Source of the DNA: a bacterium
Lineage (GTDB): Bacteria; Bacillota; Bacilli; Lactobacillales; Streptococcaceae
Length of the DNA stretch: 64,000 nucleotides
Direction of reading: 5' to 3'
Assembly (NCBI GenBank): GCA_905221545.1
Contig: CAJNDO010000010.1
Span: 1-64,000, forward strand
A model generated the notes under the pieces. It ran no database searches. It saw nothing but the letters and a program-made list of their open reading frames with translations, and was not told where the DNA came from. Both the position numbers and the translations under genes were made by a program. Every line of letters begins with the position of its first letter. Within the stretch, counting starts at the first letter, position 1. Shown piece by piece: positions 45,647-54,761 of this stretch.

Positions 45647-46428
45647 TGGTTTATACTTCACTTTCCTCAAAAGCTAGCAATTACCCTTATCAGCTCAACA
45701 TTGCCCACCTCTATGGAAACCTCATGAATACCTACGGGGACAATGGAAACATCCTCATGCTCAAGTATGTGGCTGAAAAACTGGGGGCCCATGTGACGGT
45801 TGACATCGTTTCTCTCCATGATGACTTTGATGAAAACCACTATGATATCGCCTTTTTCGGCGGTGGTCAAGACTTTGAACAAAGTATCATTGCAGACGAC
45901 CTACCTGCTAAAAAAGAGAGCATTGACAACTACATCCAAAACGACGGTGTAGTTCTCGCTATCTGCGGTGGTTTCCAACTATTGGGGCAATATTATGTTG
46001 AAGCTTCAGGTAAACGCATCGAAGGGCTAGGGGTCATGGGCCACTACACCCTCAACCAGACCAATAACCGCTTTATCGGTGACATCAAGATTCACAATGA
46101 AGATTTCGATGAAACCTACTATGGCTTTGAAAATCACCAGGGCCGTACCTTCCTTTCTGATGACCAAAAACCGCTGGGACAGGTTGTCTATGGAAATGGA
46201 AACAACGAAGAAAAGATCGGCGAAGGGGTTCATTATAAGAATGTCTTTGGTTCCTACTTCCACGGGCCTATCCTCTCTCGTAATGCTAATCTGGCCTATC
46301 GCCTGGTCACTACTGCCCTCAAGAAGAAATATGGTCAGGACATCCAACTCCCTGCCTATGAAGATATTCTCAGCCAAGAAATCGCTGAAGAATACAGCGA
46401 CGTCAAAAGCAAGGCTGACTTTTCTTAA
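45646..46428 (+). CDS. gatD: Lipid II isoglutaminyl synthase, glutaminase subunit GatD
   Basis: 260 residues, class I glutamine amidotransferase fold. Nucleophile Cys108 in [11 protein letters not shown] and His206 in GSYFHGPIL are visible. It supplies ammonia from glutamine to MurT. The CobB/CobQ-like core lacks the cobyrinate-synthase domain, which fits GatD. The overlap with murT ensures equal expression. Confidence 0.95.
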   Translation: MVYTSLSSKASNYPYQLNIAHLYGNLMNTYGDNGNILMLKYVAEKLGAHVTVDIVSLHDDFDENHYDIAFFGGGQDFEQSIIADDLPAKKESIDNYIQNDGVVLAICGGFQLLGQYYVEASGKRIEGLGVMGHYTLNQTNNRFIGDIKIHNEDFDETYYGFENHQGRTFLSDDQKPLGQVVYGNGNNEEKIGEGVHYKNVFGSYFHGPILSRNANLAYRLVTTALKKKYGQDIQLPAYEDILSQEIAEEYSDVKSKADFS

Positions 46429-46446
46429 ACCAAGTAAAACTATATC

Positions 46447-46478
46447 AAAGAACTCCACTATCTTGTCGGAGTTCTTTT
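46447..46478 (+). terminator. Terminator of murT-gatD
   Basis: AAAGAACTCC pairs with GGAGTTCTTT around an 11-nt loop and is followed by TTG. Confidence 0.85.
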
Positions 46479-46555
46479 TGTCGTTTCTTTTACCCTTCTC
46501 CCTTGCATTTTCTCTCATTTTTTGCCAAAATAGAGGGGTAGAAAGAAGGTAGCAT

Positions 46556-47638
46556 ATGTCTAAATTACAACAAATCATAACATATCTTGAATCAGAAAAA
46601 CTAGACGTCGCTGTCGTATCTGACCCCGTCACAATCAATTACCTCACTGGCTTTTACAGTGATCCCCATGAACGCCAAATGTTCCTTTTTGTCCTAGCGG
46701 ATCAGGAACCTCTCCTCTTTGTCCCAGCCCTTGAAGTGGAACGTGCAAGTAGCACTGTCTCTTTCCCAGTTGTCGGCTATGTAGACTCTGAAAATCCATG
46801 GCAAAAAATGAAACATGCTCTTCCACAGCACGACTTCAAACGCGTTGCTGTTGAGTTTGACAATCTCATTTTGACCAAATACCATGGCTTGAAAACAGTC
46901 TTTGAAACTGCTGAGTTTGAAAACCTCACTCCTCGTATCCAACGCATGCGCCTCATCAAATCAGCTGACGAAGTGCAAAAAATGATGGTTGCAGGTCTCT
47001 ATGCAGACAAGGCTGTTAAGGTTGGTTTTGATAATATTTCTCTTGATAAGACAGAGACAGATATCATCGCCCAAATCGACTTTGCCATGAAACGTGAAGG
47101 CTATGAAATGAGTTTTGATACCATGGTCTTGACTGGTGATAATGCTGCAAATCCGCACGGCATTCCAGCAGCGAATAAGGTTGAAAATGACGCTCTTCTC
47201 CTCTTTGACCTTGGTGTTCTGGTCAACGGCTATGCGTCAGATATGACTCGTACGGTCGCTGTCGGCAAACCTGACCAATTCAAGAAAGATATTTACAACT
47301 TGACTCTTGAAGCCCAACAAGCTGCTCTTGACTTTATCAAGCCAGGTGTGACTGCCCATGAAGTGGACCGCGCTGCCCGTGAGATCATCGAAAAAGCTGG
47401 TTACGGCGAGTACTTCAACCACCGTCTCGGTCACGGTATCGGTATGGATGTCCACGAATTCCCATCTATCATGGAAGGAAACGACATGGTCATCGAAGAA
47501 GGCATGTGCTTCTCTGTTGAACCAGGTATCTATATCCCTGGTAAAGTCGGTGTTCGTATCGAAGACTGCGGTGTTGTTACCAAGGATGGCTTTGACCTCT
47601 TTACAAGCACCAGCAAAGACTTGCTTTATTTTGATTAA
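46556..47638 (+). CDS. pepQ: Xaa-Pro dipeptidase/aminopeptidase (M24 family)
   Basis: 360 residues. An N-terminal creatinase-like domain (1-130) precedes the pita-bread metallopeptidase domain with metal ligands Asp218, Asp229, His293, Glu322 and Glu336 (HRLGHGIGMDVHE). PepQ-type enzymes release Pro from Xaa-Pro dipeptides, helping growth on host peptides. AAGG lies upstream of the ATG. Dipeptidase versus aminopeptidase P specificity cannot be separated by eye; length favours PepQ. Confidence 0.88.
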   Translation: MSKLQQIITYLESEKLDVAVVSDPVTINYLTGFYSDPHERQMFLFVLADQEPLLFVPALEVERASSTVSFPVVGYVDSENPWQKMKHALPQHDFKRVAVEFDNLILTKYHGLKTVFETAEFENLTPRIQRMRLIKSADEVQKMMVAGLYADKAVKVGFDNISLDKTETDIIAQIDFAMKREGYEMSFDTMVLTGDNAANPHGIPAANKVENDALLLFDLGVLVNGYASDMTRTVAVGKPDQFKKDIYNLTLEAQQAALDFIKPGVTAHEVDRAAREIIEKAGYGEYFNHRLGHGIGMDVHEFPSIMEGNDMVIEEGMCFSVEPGIYIPGKVGVRIEDCGVVTKDGFDLFTSTSKDLLYFD

Positions 47639-47648
47639 TATTCATCTA

Positions 47649-47798
47649 ATACTCAATGAAAATCAAAGAGCAAACTAGGAAACTAGCCGCAGGTTGCTCA
47701 AAACACTGTTTTGAGGTTGTAGATAAGACTGACGAAGTCAGTCACATATATACGGCAAGGCGACGTTGACGAGGTTTGAAGAGATTTTCGAAGAGTAT
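47649..47798. repeat. BOX element, A-B-C type
   Basis: A 150-bp element (ATACTCAATG to TTCGAAGAGTAT) containing both the AAAACACTGTTTT block and the GACTGACGAAGTCAGTC boxB hairpin, plus GGCAAGGCGACGTTGACG. It is the longest copy in the window. Confidence 0.93.
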
Positions 47799-47814
47799 AA
47801 AATCTTCCCACAAT

Positions 47815-47861
47815 AAAACGCATAGTATCAAGGTTTTTTAACACCTGATACTATGCGTTTT
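47815..47861. terminator. Bidirectional terminator between pepQ and the S-component remnant
   Basis: AAAACGCATAGTATCAGG-type arms: AAAACGCATAGTATCA pairs with TGATACTATGCGTTTT and is followed by TT on the plus strand, with ATTAAA-rich flank on the other. It can end transcripts from both sides. Confidence 0.82.
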
Positions 47862-47893
47862 TTCTGATTTTTAGGACTTTCTCCACAGCCTCT

Positions 47894-48269
47894 TTACTTC
47901 ATCTTCTTAATAGCCTGACAAAGTAGAAATCCTACAATCATCCCTACTATATTTTGCATGAAATTTGGTAGGATTTCTGGTAGAGCTGCTGCCCAGCCAT
48001 TCATCAAAGTTGAACCCAAGGCATAGCCTCCTACCATGACAATGGTTGCTAGGATAAGGCCTAGCCACTGAGCTTTTCCTTTAAATCCTGCGAAAAATCC
48101 TTGCAATCCATGGTTGACCAAGCTAAAGAACATCCACTGAGGGTAGCCTGATAAAAGGTCAATCAAGAAACCTGCTAATCCTCCAACGACGGCTCCCTCT
48201 TTACTGCCAAAGTAAAAGGGCGGTTAAGAGGGATACAAGGGCGATTTTAGTTGTTTTGGTTTGCTTCAT
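47894..48269 (-). pseudogene. Broken ECF transporter S component
   Basis: The ATG at 48269, inside the end of the kinase gene, opens [18 protein letters not shown] and then stops at a TAA after about 22 codons. In another frame FYFGSKEGAVVGG and about 100 further residues (GFLIDLLSGYPQWMFF to CQAIKKMK) continue to 47894 as the C-terminal half of a vitamin-uptake S component. The N-terminal membrane helices between the two parts are missing, so an out-of-frame deletion has inactivated the gene. Position next to a PdxK/ThiD kinase suggests a pyridoxal- or hydroxymethylpyrimidine-type vitamer as former substrate. Confidence 0.75.
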
Positions 48270-49020
48270 ATTGTCTTACTCCATATTGATCTGCTTGTGC
48301 AATGGCACGGTAAACGAAAGCCTTCGAGCTTTCTACTGCTGGTAAAAGTTCATCACCTTTAACCAAGTGACTAGCAATGCTTGAGGCAAAGGTACAACCT
48401 GCACCAGCATTTTGGCCTTGGATGACTGGGTTTTCTAGGACTGTAAAGGTTTGGCCATCATAAAAGACATCCACAGCCTTGTCCTGACTAAGGCGATTGC
48501 CTCCCTTGATAATAACTGCTGGCGCGCCTAAGTCATGCAATTTCTGTGCTGCAGTTTTCATGTCTTCCAAGGTTTTGATCTCTTGACCAGCCAATAATTC
48601 TGCCTCTGGGAGGTTAGGCGTAATCACACTGACATGAGGGAAAAAGCGAATCAACTCTTGGCAGAGTTCACTTACAGCCACATCGTGCGTTTCCTTGCAG
48701 ACCAAGACAGGGTCCAATACCACAGGCACACCTGGGCGCTGCTTGATAAAGTCCAAAGCCTTCTCAGCCACACTAACAGTTGGTAGGAGACCGATTTTAA
48801 TTCCCCCAAACTCCACATCTCTCAAGCTATTTAATTCATGTTGAAAAATGACATCGTCAGTTGGAAAGACTTCAAATCCCTTCTCTGTCAAGGCTGTCAA
48901 ACAAGTCACAGCTACAAAACCATGCAAGCCGTTCAAAGTATAGGTAGCCAAATCAGCTGACAAACCACCACCACTAAAAATATCATTTCCAGAAAGTGCT
49001 AAAATACGATTATTCTTCAT
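48247..49020 (-). CDS. Pyridoxine/hydroxymethylpyrimidine kinase (PdxK/ThiD family)
   Basis: 257 residues, ribokinase fold. Visible are [15 protein letters not shown] near the start, [28 protein letters not shown] and the anion hole [14 protein letters not shown]. It phosphorylates pyridoxine-type or hydroxymethylpyrimidine vitamers; the Firmicutes ThiD-like PdxK group fits best, but the substrate is not certain. It overlaps truA upstream by 11 nt and the S-component remnant downstream by 23 nt, so it is part of a truA-kinase-transporter operon. Confidence 0.85.
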   Translation of the reverse strand: MKNNRILALSGNDIFSGGGLSADLATYTLNGLHGFVAVTCLTALTEKGFEVFPTDDVIFQHELNSLRDVEFGGIKIGLLPTVSVAEKALDFIKQRPGVPVVLDPVLVCKETHDVAVSELCQELIRFFPHVSVITPNLPEAELLAGQEIKTLEDMKTAAQKLHDLGAPAVIIKGGNRLSQDKAVDVFYDGQTFTVLENPVIQGQNAGAGCTFASSIASHLVKGDELLPAVESSKAFVYRAIAQADQYGVRQYEANQNN

Positions 49021-49759
49021 AACGAATCTCCTTTAAATACAAGCCATTTGGTGCTGCCGTTGGACCTGCTAACTGCCTGTCCTTCTTCTCTAAAATCAAG
49101 TCAATCTGCTCTACTGGCATACGATTATTGCCGATTTTGAGCAGTGTCCCCACCATATTGCGAATCTGTTTATACAAGAAACCATTTCCTGAAAAGGTAA
49201 AGGTCAAAAACTGCCCTGTCTCATCGACTGTTAAACTAGCTTCTGTGATGGTGCGAACCTTATCCTCCACACTGGTTCCAGAGGCTGTAAAACCTGTAAA
49301 ATCATGGGTTCCCTCAAGCTTTTTGATTGCCATCTGCATCCGTTCCACGTCAAGCGGATAAGGAAAGTGAGTAGCATAGTGACGGCGCATCGGATTTTTA
49401 GGACGGCCTCTATCCACGATAAACTCATAGGTCTTGCTGTGCTTGGCATAACGACAATGAAAATCATCCGCCACAAGCTCAATTGAAATCACATCAATAT
49501 CTTCAGGGGACTGGGTATCCAAGGCAAAACGAAGTTTCTCCTCATCCATTTGATAGGGCAAGTCAAAATGAATCACCTGTCCCAAAGCATGAACCCCACT
49601 ATCAGTCCTACCAGCACCGTGAACAGTGATTGCTTGGCCCTTATTCAATCTAGTCAAGGTTTTTTCAATTTCTTCCTGAACGCTCCGCGCATGGGGCTGG
49701 CGTTGAAAGCCAGCAAAGGCGTAGCCATCATAGGAAATAGTTGCTTTATATCTCGTCAT
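49010..49759 (-). CDS. truA: tRNA pseudouridine(38-40) synthase
   Basis: 249 residues from [15 protein letters not shown]. Catalytic Asp53 lies in [11 protein letters not shown], and the [13 protein letters not shown] block is seen as [12 protein letters not shown]. TruA modifies U38-U40 in the anticodon stem of many tRNAs. The frame opens to 49855, but the promoter at 49767-49795 places transcription start at about 49760, next to ATG 49759. That supports this start and a leaderless mRNA. Confidence 0.94.
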   Translation of the reverse strand: MTRYKATISYDGYAFAGFQRQPHARSVQEEIEKTLTRLNKGQAITVHGAGRTDSGVHALGQVIHFDLPYQMDEEKLRFALDTQSPEDIDVISIELVADDFHCRYAKHSKTYEFIVDRGRPKNPMRRHYATHFPYPLDVERMQMAIKKLEGTHDFTGFTASGTSVEDKVRTITEASLTVDETGQFLTFTFSGNGFLYKQIRNMVGTLLKIGNNRMPVEQIDLILEKKDRQLAGPTAAPNGLYLKEIRYEE

Positions 49760-49766
49760 AACTTCT

Positions 49767-49795
49767 ATTTTATCAAGAAAATAGTCTTGTAACAA
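49767..49795 (-). promoter_or_regulatory. Promoter of truA operon, apparently leaderless
   Basis: TTGTTA (49790-49795), 17 bp and an extended -10 TGATAAAAT (49767-49772). The +1 would be within one base of the ATG at 49759. Confidence 0.75.
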
Positions 49796-49841
49796 GCTAG
49801 AAAATTTACAATTGTATGGGTACAAAACTCCCAAAAAGAAA

Positions 49842-49862
49842 AACTTAGGAATCAATCCTAAG
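49842..49862 (-). terminator. Terminator of the MFS gene overlapping its stop codon
   Basis: On the minus strand CTTAGGA and TCCTAAG pair and are followed by TTTTTCTTTTT. The TAG stop lies in the left arm. Confidence 0.75.
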
Positions 49863-51009
49863 CTCTCTTTTGAAGTAGGTACATAACAAAGATAGAGGTT
49901 ACAATCAACCAGGATCCTAAGATGGCGAAGACCAGCATCCCATTGTGAGTTAGTAATCCAATCGCACCTAGAACGAATGGGGTTGTGAAAGCTCCAAAAC
50001 TACAGCCTAAAACTGCAAATGAGGTTGCTTGATTGAGGAGTTTAGCTGGAATTCTTTCAGAGACAAGTTGAAAGACCGTCGTCAAGGCTACACTGTAGGC
50101 AAAACCAGCCAGAATACTTCCTGCCACCACCACCCACAAGGATGGAGACAAGGCAATCACAATTTGCCCTAAGCCGAAGGTAATACCAGACCAGAGGAGC
50201 AATTTTTCCTTAAAGATCGAAATCAAGAAAGAAAAACTCACACCAGCCACAATCCCGATCAACTGCATGACACTAAGAACAAAACTAGATAACTGGGCAT
50301 CTCCAAGTCCTCTTTCCACCATCAAACTTGGAATACGAATAGTAATAGCCGTATTGGTACAAACTACAACTGCCGCTTCGATAGCTAGAATAAAAATCAA
50401 GCCTTTCATTTCTTGAGTTAAGCGACTTGCTTCCTTCGCTTTTTTCTTGACTTCTTTCTTTTCTTTTCCATAAGGGACAAAGAGCAGATAAAGGGTTAGC
50501 ACCAAAAATCCAGCACTATAGGCTAGAAAGGTAGCTGTCCAACCAAAGGCCAACAACTGGCCGACTGCCAAGGTAATGAGAGAAGCTCCAACAACCTCTG
50601 CAGAACCGCGTATCCCTAACATCTGAATGCGCGTTTTTCCTTGATAGCGTTCACTAATAATGGAAATGGCCTTGGCATTGATCATCCCAACACCCAAACC
50701 AAAAAGAATCCGTGTTCCAAAGACAAAAGGATAGGCCTGATACCAGAAGGGAGCCGTTCCACTCAGTGATAAAATCAACAAGCCCAAACTAATCTGTATG
50801 CGCTCAGGGAATATTTTTTCTAAGAAACCATTTAGTAATAACATAATCATGATTCCAAAGGAAGGTAAGCTCGCCAAAAGCTCAATTTGTTCCTTAGGAT
50901 AACCTTGATAATAGTCAAACATGGCTGGTAGGGCACTTGAAATCGAAAAGGACGTAATCAAAACGAGGGAGAGAGCCAAAATACTGGCCCGTTCTAAAAA
51001 TTGTTTCAT
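49858..51009 (-). CDS. MFS transporter
   Basis: 383 residues, 12 hydrophobic helices with a basic central loop ([16 protein letters not shown], about 190-205). The motif [25 protein letters not shown] resembles the MFS loop 2-3 region and fits the CynX/NimT-like or drug-transporter subfamilies. No substrate can be inferred. It is monocistronic, followed at once by a terminator, with a BOX element upstream. Confidence 0.82.
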   Translation of the reverse strand: MKQFLERASILALSLVLITSFSISSALPAMFDYYQGYPKEQIELLASLPSFGIMIMLLLNGFLEKIFPERIQISLGLLILSLSGTAPFWYQAYPFVFGTRILFGLGVGMINAKAISIISERYQGKTRIQMLGIRGSAEVVGASLITLAVGQLLAFGWTATFLAYSAGFLVLTLYLLFVPYGKEKKEVKKKAKEASRLTQEMKGLIFILAIEAAVVVCTNTAITIRIPSLMVERGLGDAQLSSFVLSVMQLIGIVAGVSFSFLISIFKEKLLLWSGITFGLGQIVIALSPSLWVVVAGSILAGFAYSVALTTVFQLVSERIPAKLLNQATSFAVLGCSFGAFTTPFVLGAIGLLTHNGMLVFAILGSWLIVTSIFVMYLLQKRA

Positions 51010-51129
51010 GAAATCTCTTTCTATCTTTCTCTTAATCTTCTATTTTTTGATGGTTATCAAGCAAGAAAAGAAGAAGTCTCATTCGTATATAGACTCCTTC
51101 TTAAACTCGAAAATGAATCCCTTGTGTCT

Positions 51130-51235
51130 TATACTCAATGAAAATCAAAGAGCAAACTAGGAAGCTAGCCGCAGGCTGTACTTGAGTACGGCAAGGTGAA
51201 GCTGACGTGGTTTGAATTTGATTTTCGAAGAGTAT
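51130..51235. repeat. BOX element touching a stop codon
   Basis: A 106-bp A-C type element (TATACTCAATG to TTCGAAGAGTAT). Its last base is the last base of the stop codon of the gene at 51235-51864. Confidence 0.92.
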
Positions 51236-51864
51236 TAGGATGACTTTCTCTTGATTTGCTTAATAAAGTAGAAGATAAATCCTGCCACCATATAGGCAAC
51301 AAAGATAATCAGACACCACTTGAACACGACATCCCAACCCTTGTTCACATTCAAAAAGAAGTAAGGGAAAGGACTGACCTTAGAATTAGGAATATCTAGT
51401 TTCAGTACCAAGCCATTAAAAAGAGCAAAAATCATATACAGCAAGGGTAAAATCGTCCACACAACTGGATCCCAAATCTTGTATTGACCCTGTTTGTCAA
51501 AAAAGAGGGTATCCGCTAAAAACCAAAGGGGAACGATATAGTGGCAAAGGAAATTTTCCAAAGTATAGAAATTAGTCGCAATAGGCGCTAAGAGGAAATG
51601 GTAAATCACACAGGTAATCATGATACTCATGGTGACCCCACCTTTTAAGCGCAAGAGACTTGGTCTTTGCCAGTTTTCACCTAAACGGCTCATAACCTTT
51701 AAGAGATAGAGCGTAAAAATCGCTACTAAAAGATTTGACAGAACCGTATAATAGAGAAGCATCCCAAAGCCACCATGCTTGGCGATTTCAAGATAAACTC
51801 CCGTAAAAGCCGCTAGAAACAAGAAGATACGGCTATAAAATACTAGTTTATAGTGCTTTGACAT
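51235..51864 (-). CDS. Pr6Pr-family membrane protein
   Basis: 209 residues with six membrane helices. HFLLAP, NFLCHYIVPLWFLADTLFF and the aromatic PFPYFFLNV region match bacterial Pr6Pr proteins, related in layout to FAR-17a/AIG1. The function is unknown. It starts two bases after the stop of the zinc-ribbon gene upstream and ends in the BOX element, which supplies its stop codon. Confidence 0.75.
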   Translation of the reverse strand: MSKHYKLVFYSRIFLFLAAFTGVYLEIAKHGGFGMLLYYTVLSNLLVAIFTLYLLKVMSRLGENWQRPSLLRLKGGVTMSIMITCVIYHFLLAPIATNFYTLENFLCHYIVPLWFLADTLFFDKQGQYKIWDPVVWTILPLLYMIFALFNGLVLKLDIPNSKVSPFPYFFLNVNKGWDVVFKWCLIIFVAYMVAGFIFYFIKQIKRKSS

Positions 51865-51866
51865 GC

Positions 51867-52205
51867 TTAAATTTTCTTCACAAACTCTGATTTGAGTTTC
51901 ATGGCACCAAAGCCATCAATCTTACAGTCTATATTGTGGTCACCTTCTACGATGCGGATATTTTTCACGCGCGTCCCTTGTTTCAAATCTTTTGGCGCAC
52001 CTTTTACTTTCAAGTCCTTGATGAGGGTTACTGTATCACCATCAGCTAATTTATTTCCGTTGGCATCGATAGCGACAAGACCTTCTTCTACTTCTGCAAC
52101 TTCAGCAGGATTCCACTCATGAGCACACTCTGGGCAAACCAGTAGGGCACCGTCTTCGTAGACATACTCTGAGTTACATTGTGGGCAATTTGGTAGGTTG
52201 TTCAT
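51867..52205 (-). CDS. YjdM/PhnA-family zinc ribbon protein
   Basis: 112 residues. An N-terminal zinc ribbon (Cys7, Cys10, Cys24, Cys27) is joined to a PhnA SH3-like domain ([28 protein letters not shown]). E. coli YjdM was once called PhnA but does not act on phosphonates here as far as is known. It lies between cmk and the Pr6Pr gene; function unknown. Confidence 0.88.
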   Translation of the reverse strand: MNNLPNCPQCNSEYVYEDGALLVCPECAHEWNPAEVAEVEEGLVAIDANGNKLADGDTVTLIKDLKVKGAPKDLKQGTRVKNIRIVEGDHNIDCKIDGFGAMKLKSEFVKKI

Positions 52206-52335
52206 GGTTTCTCCTTATCATCATTCACTATTCTTTGAAAATCAAAATTTCTCGAACAGCAACTATTATACCTTAAAATCAGCATTTTGACAAATTTAGA
52301 AAAAAACCGATATCAATCTATCGGCTCTTCAACAT

Positions 52336-53007
52336 CTACATTCTTTTTTCAGCTTCTGCTTTGATTTTTTCAACTACTTCTTGAATGTTCAAGCCAGTTG
52401 TATCAAGGTAGACAGCATCCTCTGCTTGTTTGAGAGGTGAAGTCTCACGATGGCTATCCTTGTAGTCACGCGCAGCAATCTCCTCTTTTAAAGTTTCAAG
52501 ATCTGTTTCAATTCCCTTAGCAATATTTTCCTTGTAACGACGCTCTGCTCTTTCATCAACAGAGGCTACTAGGAAAATTTTCAATTCTGCTTGTGGCAAT
52601 ACAACAGTCCCGATATCGCGACCGTCCATGACAATCCCACCTTGCTGGGCAATCTCTTGTTGGAGGGAAACTAGTTTCTCACGAACCTCAGGAATTGCTG
52701 CAATAGCAGAAACATGATTAGTCACTTCATTTTCACGGATAGGATGAGTAATATCCACATCTCCTACAAAAACAAGCTGCTCCCCAGATTCTGAACGTCC
52801 AAAACTGATTGGATGCTGGTCCAATAAGTCTAAGAGTTCTTCAACTTGTTCAACTCCTAATTGGTTCTTGAGAGCCATGTAGGTCGCTGCACGATACATA
52901 GCACCTGTATCTAGGTAGGTGAATCCAAAATCCTTGGCAATAATCTTCGCGACCGTACTCTTACCACTTGAAGCAGGGCCGTCAATAGCAATTTGAATGG
53001 TTTTCAT
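52336..53007 (-). CDS. cmk: Cytidylate kinase
   Basis: 223 residues, NMP kinase fold: P-loop GPASSGKST (10-18), [20 protein letters not shown] and [13 protein letters not shown]. It phosphorylates CMP and dCMP with ATP. AGGAG lies upstream, and the ATG is eight bases after the stop of the LysM gene. The pairing with a SAG1386-type LysM protein is usual in streptococci. Confidence 0.96.
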   Translation of the reverse strand: MKTIQIAIDGPASSGKSTVAKIIAKDFGFTYLDTGAMYRAATYMALKNQLGVEQVEELLDLLDQHPISFGRSESGEQLVFVGDVDITHPIRENEVTNHVSAIAAIPEVREKLVSLQQEIAQQGGIVMDGRDIGTVVLPQAELKIFLVASVDERAERRYKENIAKGIETDLETLKEEIAARDYKDSHRETSPLKQAEDAVYLDTTGLNIQEVVEKIKAEAEKRM

Positions 53008-53015
53008 ATCAACTC

Positions 53016-53492
53016 CTATTTGATTTTAACAACATCACCTGGATTAGCAAACCAAGATCCTGTAGCCATGTGCCCAGGATTCAAGGCCTCTAACTGCGCA
53101 ATCGAAATCCCAGCGCGAGCTGCAATGGCTGCTTCTCCTTCTCCAGCCAAGACTTTTGTCGTCCCTTCTGGATCTGTAGCTTCCTCCGAGTGTTCAGAAG
53201 AAGATTCTGATTCTGAACTCTGTTCAGGCTGGGAGCTACTAGAAGATGAAATCTGTACTACATTTGCGTCTGAATCGTGAAAATCTTTCAAGGCTGCTGT
53301 GCGATTACTCCCACCCGATGATAGATAGATGAGAACAATAATCATCACGACCACAATTACAAAGAAAATACTGGCTAGGATTGTCAAAACACGATTGGCT
53401 ACTACATCTCTACCTTGAGTTCTCTTACGACGTTCTGATCTTGTTTCTTCTTGGTTTTCATAAATATCTTCTTGCCACGGTTCTTTTGCCAT
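53016..53492 (-). CDS. SAG1386/EF1546-family LysM membrane protein
   Basis: 158 residues: a charged cytoplasmic N-terminus (1-33), one membrane helix (about 36-58), a Ser/Glu-rich spacer (83-108) and a short C-terminal LysM-like domain ([28 protein letters not shown] ... NPGDVVKIK). It probably tethers a wall-binding domain at the membrane. It is translated with cmk and is divergent from the ferredoxin gene. Confidence 0.85.
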   Translation of the reverse strand: MAKEPWQEDIYENQEETRSERRKRTQGRDVVANRVLTILASIFFVIVVVMIIVLIYLSSGGSNRTAALKDFHDSDANVVQISSSSSSQPEQSSESESSSEHSEEATDPEGTTKVLAGEGEAAIAARAGISIAQLEALNPGHMATGSWFANPGDVVKIK

Positions 53493-53502
53493 ACCTTACT
53501 CC

Positions 53503-53531
53503 TTGTTTTTTTTTACGTTTCTTATTACAAT
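53503..53531 (+). promoter_or_regulatory. Promoter of the ferredoxin gene, apparently leaderless
   Basis: TTGTTT (53503-53508), 17 bp and TACAAT (53526-53531). The predicted +1 is the A of ATG 53538. No ribosome site is present. Confidence 0.75.
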
Positions 53532-53537
53532 ATAAAT

Positions 53538-53744
53538 ATGAAAATCACACTTATACCTGAACGATGCATCGCCTGTGGGCTTTGCCAAACTTATTCTGAT
53601 TTATTTGATTATCACGATAATGGAATCGTGCGTTTTTACGATAACCCTGACCAACTAGAAAAAGAAATTTCTCCTAGTCAGGACGTCTTAGAGGCTGTTA
53701 AAAATTGCCCAACTCGCGCCCTGATTGGAAATCAGGAAGGTTAA
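53538..53744 (+). CDS. Small ferredoxin
   Basis: 68 residues from MKITLIPERCIACGLC. Cys10, Cys13, Cys16 and Cys57 (NCPTRAL) would bind a single [4Fe-4S] cluster, with possible conversion to 3Fe. It is an electron carrier of unknown partner. The frame extends upstream to 53451, but that part overlaps the divergent LysM gene and lies before the promoter. The promoter position indicates a leaderless message. Confidence 0.9.
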   Translation: MKITLIPERCIACGLCQTYSDLFDYHDNGIVRFYDNPDQLEKEISPSQDVLEAVKNCPTRALIGNQEG

Positions 53745-53794
53745 ATCAATGGCGATAATCCACTCCCTCTAGTTTAGCACATTTCCATGTAAAA

Positions 53795-54760
53795 TTATAG
53801 TCTTTTCTCTCTATTTTTTTCTGTAAAATCAGGAAGGTCACTTTTTTCTTTGATAAGATAAAGTGGTCTTTTTTTGGTCTCTAGATAAATCTTACTAATA
53901 TACTTGCCGAGAATCCCAATGGTCAAGAGTTGAATGCCTCCAAGAAAGAGAATAACAGCCATCAGAGAGGTCCAACCTGATGTCGGGTTACCCAAAATGA
54001 GGGTTCGAACCACGACAAAAAAGGTCATTAGTAGAGAAATAAAACAAGATAGGAGACCAGCTACGAAGGCTATAATCAAGGGAAAATCTGAAAAATTGAC
54101 AATACCCTCAATGGAGTAGAAAAAGAGTTGCCTAAAACTCCAACTGGTCTTGCCAGCCTGTCTTTCTACATTAGGATAATCCAGATAGTGGGTTTTAAAG
54201 CCGACCCAAGCAAAGAGTCCCTTTGAAAAACGATTGGACTCTGTCAAGGATAAAATGGCATCCACTACAGACCTTCTCATCATGCGAAAATCACGAACAC
54301 CTGACGGTAAGGCTACTGGACTAATTTTTTGCATGAGGCGATAAAAAAGATTAGCACAGAAACTGCGAAAGAAGGGTTCTCCCTCCCGACTAGTTCTCCG
54401 TGTTCCAACGCAGTCCAAATCTGCATTCTGATCTAGTAAGACTTTCATCTCAAGCAACATACCAGGAGGATCTTGGAGGTCTGCATCCATCACCACCACC
54501 AGATCTCCCGTCGCATACTGCAGGCCTGCATAGAGGGCTGCTTCTTTACCAAAATTTCGAGAAAAAGAAAGATAATGCACTGCCGGATTTTGCTCCCGAT
54601 AGGACTTTAAGAGTTCCAAGGTCCCATCACTTGATCCATCATCGACAAAGACATACTCGGTTTCTGCTCCCAAATCAGGAATCAAATCTTCCAAAGCCTG
54701 ATAAAAAAGAGGAAGTACTTCCTCTTCGTTTAAACAGGGGACAATGATTGAAATCACCAT
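53795..54760 (-). CDS. GT2 glycosyltransferase, bactoprenol/dolichol-phosphate sugar transferase type
   Basis: 321 residues from MVISIIVPCLNEEE. The GT-A fold has VDDGSSDGT (39-47) and the DADLQDPP motif (92-99) that binds metal and nucleotide sugar. Two C-terminal membrane helices (about 230-255 and 265-290) follow. CsbB/GtrB-type enzymes transfer glucose or a related sugar to undecaprenyl phosphate for envelope decoration. It starts one base after the galE stop (TAAGATG), so galE may supply its UDP-sugar donor. Confidence 0.87.
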   Translation of the reverse strand: MVISIIVPCLNEEEVLPLFYQALEDLIPDLGAETEYVFVDDGSSDGTLELLKSYREQNPAVHYLSFSRNFGKEAALYAGLQYATGDLVVVMDADLQDPPGMLLEMKVLLDQNADLDCVGTRRTSREGEPFFRSFCANLFYRLMQKISPVALPSGVRDFRMMRRSVVDAILSLTESNRFSKGLFAWVGFKTHYLDYPNVERQAGKTSWSFRQLFFYSIEGIVNFSDFPLIIAFVAGLLSCFISLLMTFFVVVRTLILGNPTSGWTSLMAVILFLGGIQLLTIGILGKYISKIYLETKKRPLYLIKEKSDLPDFTEKNREKRL

Positions 54761-54761
54761 C

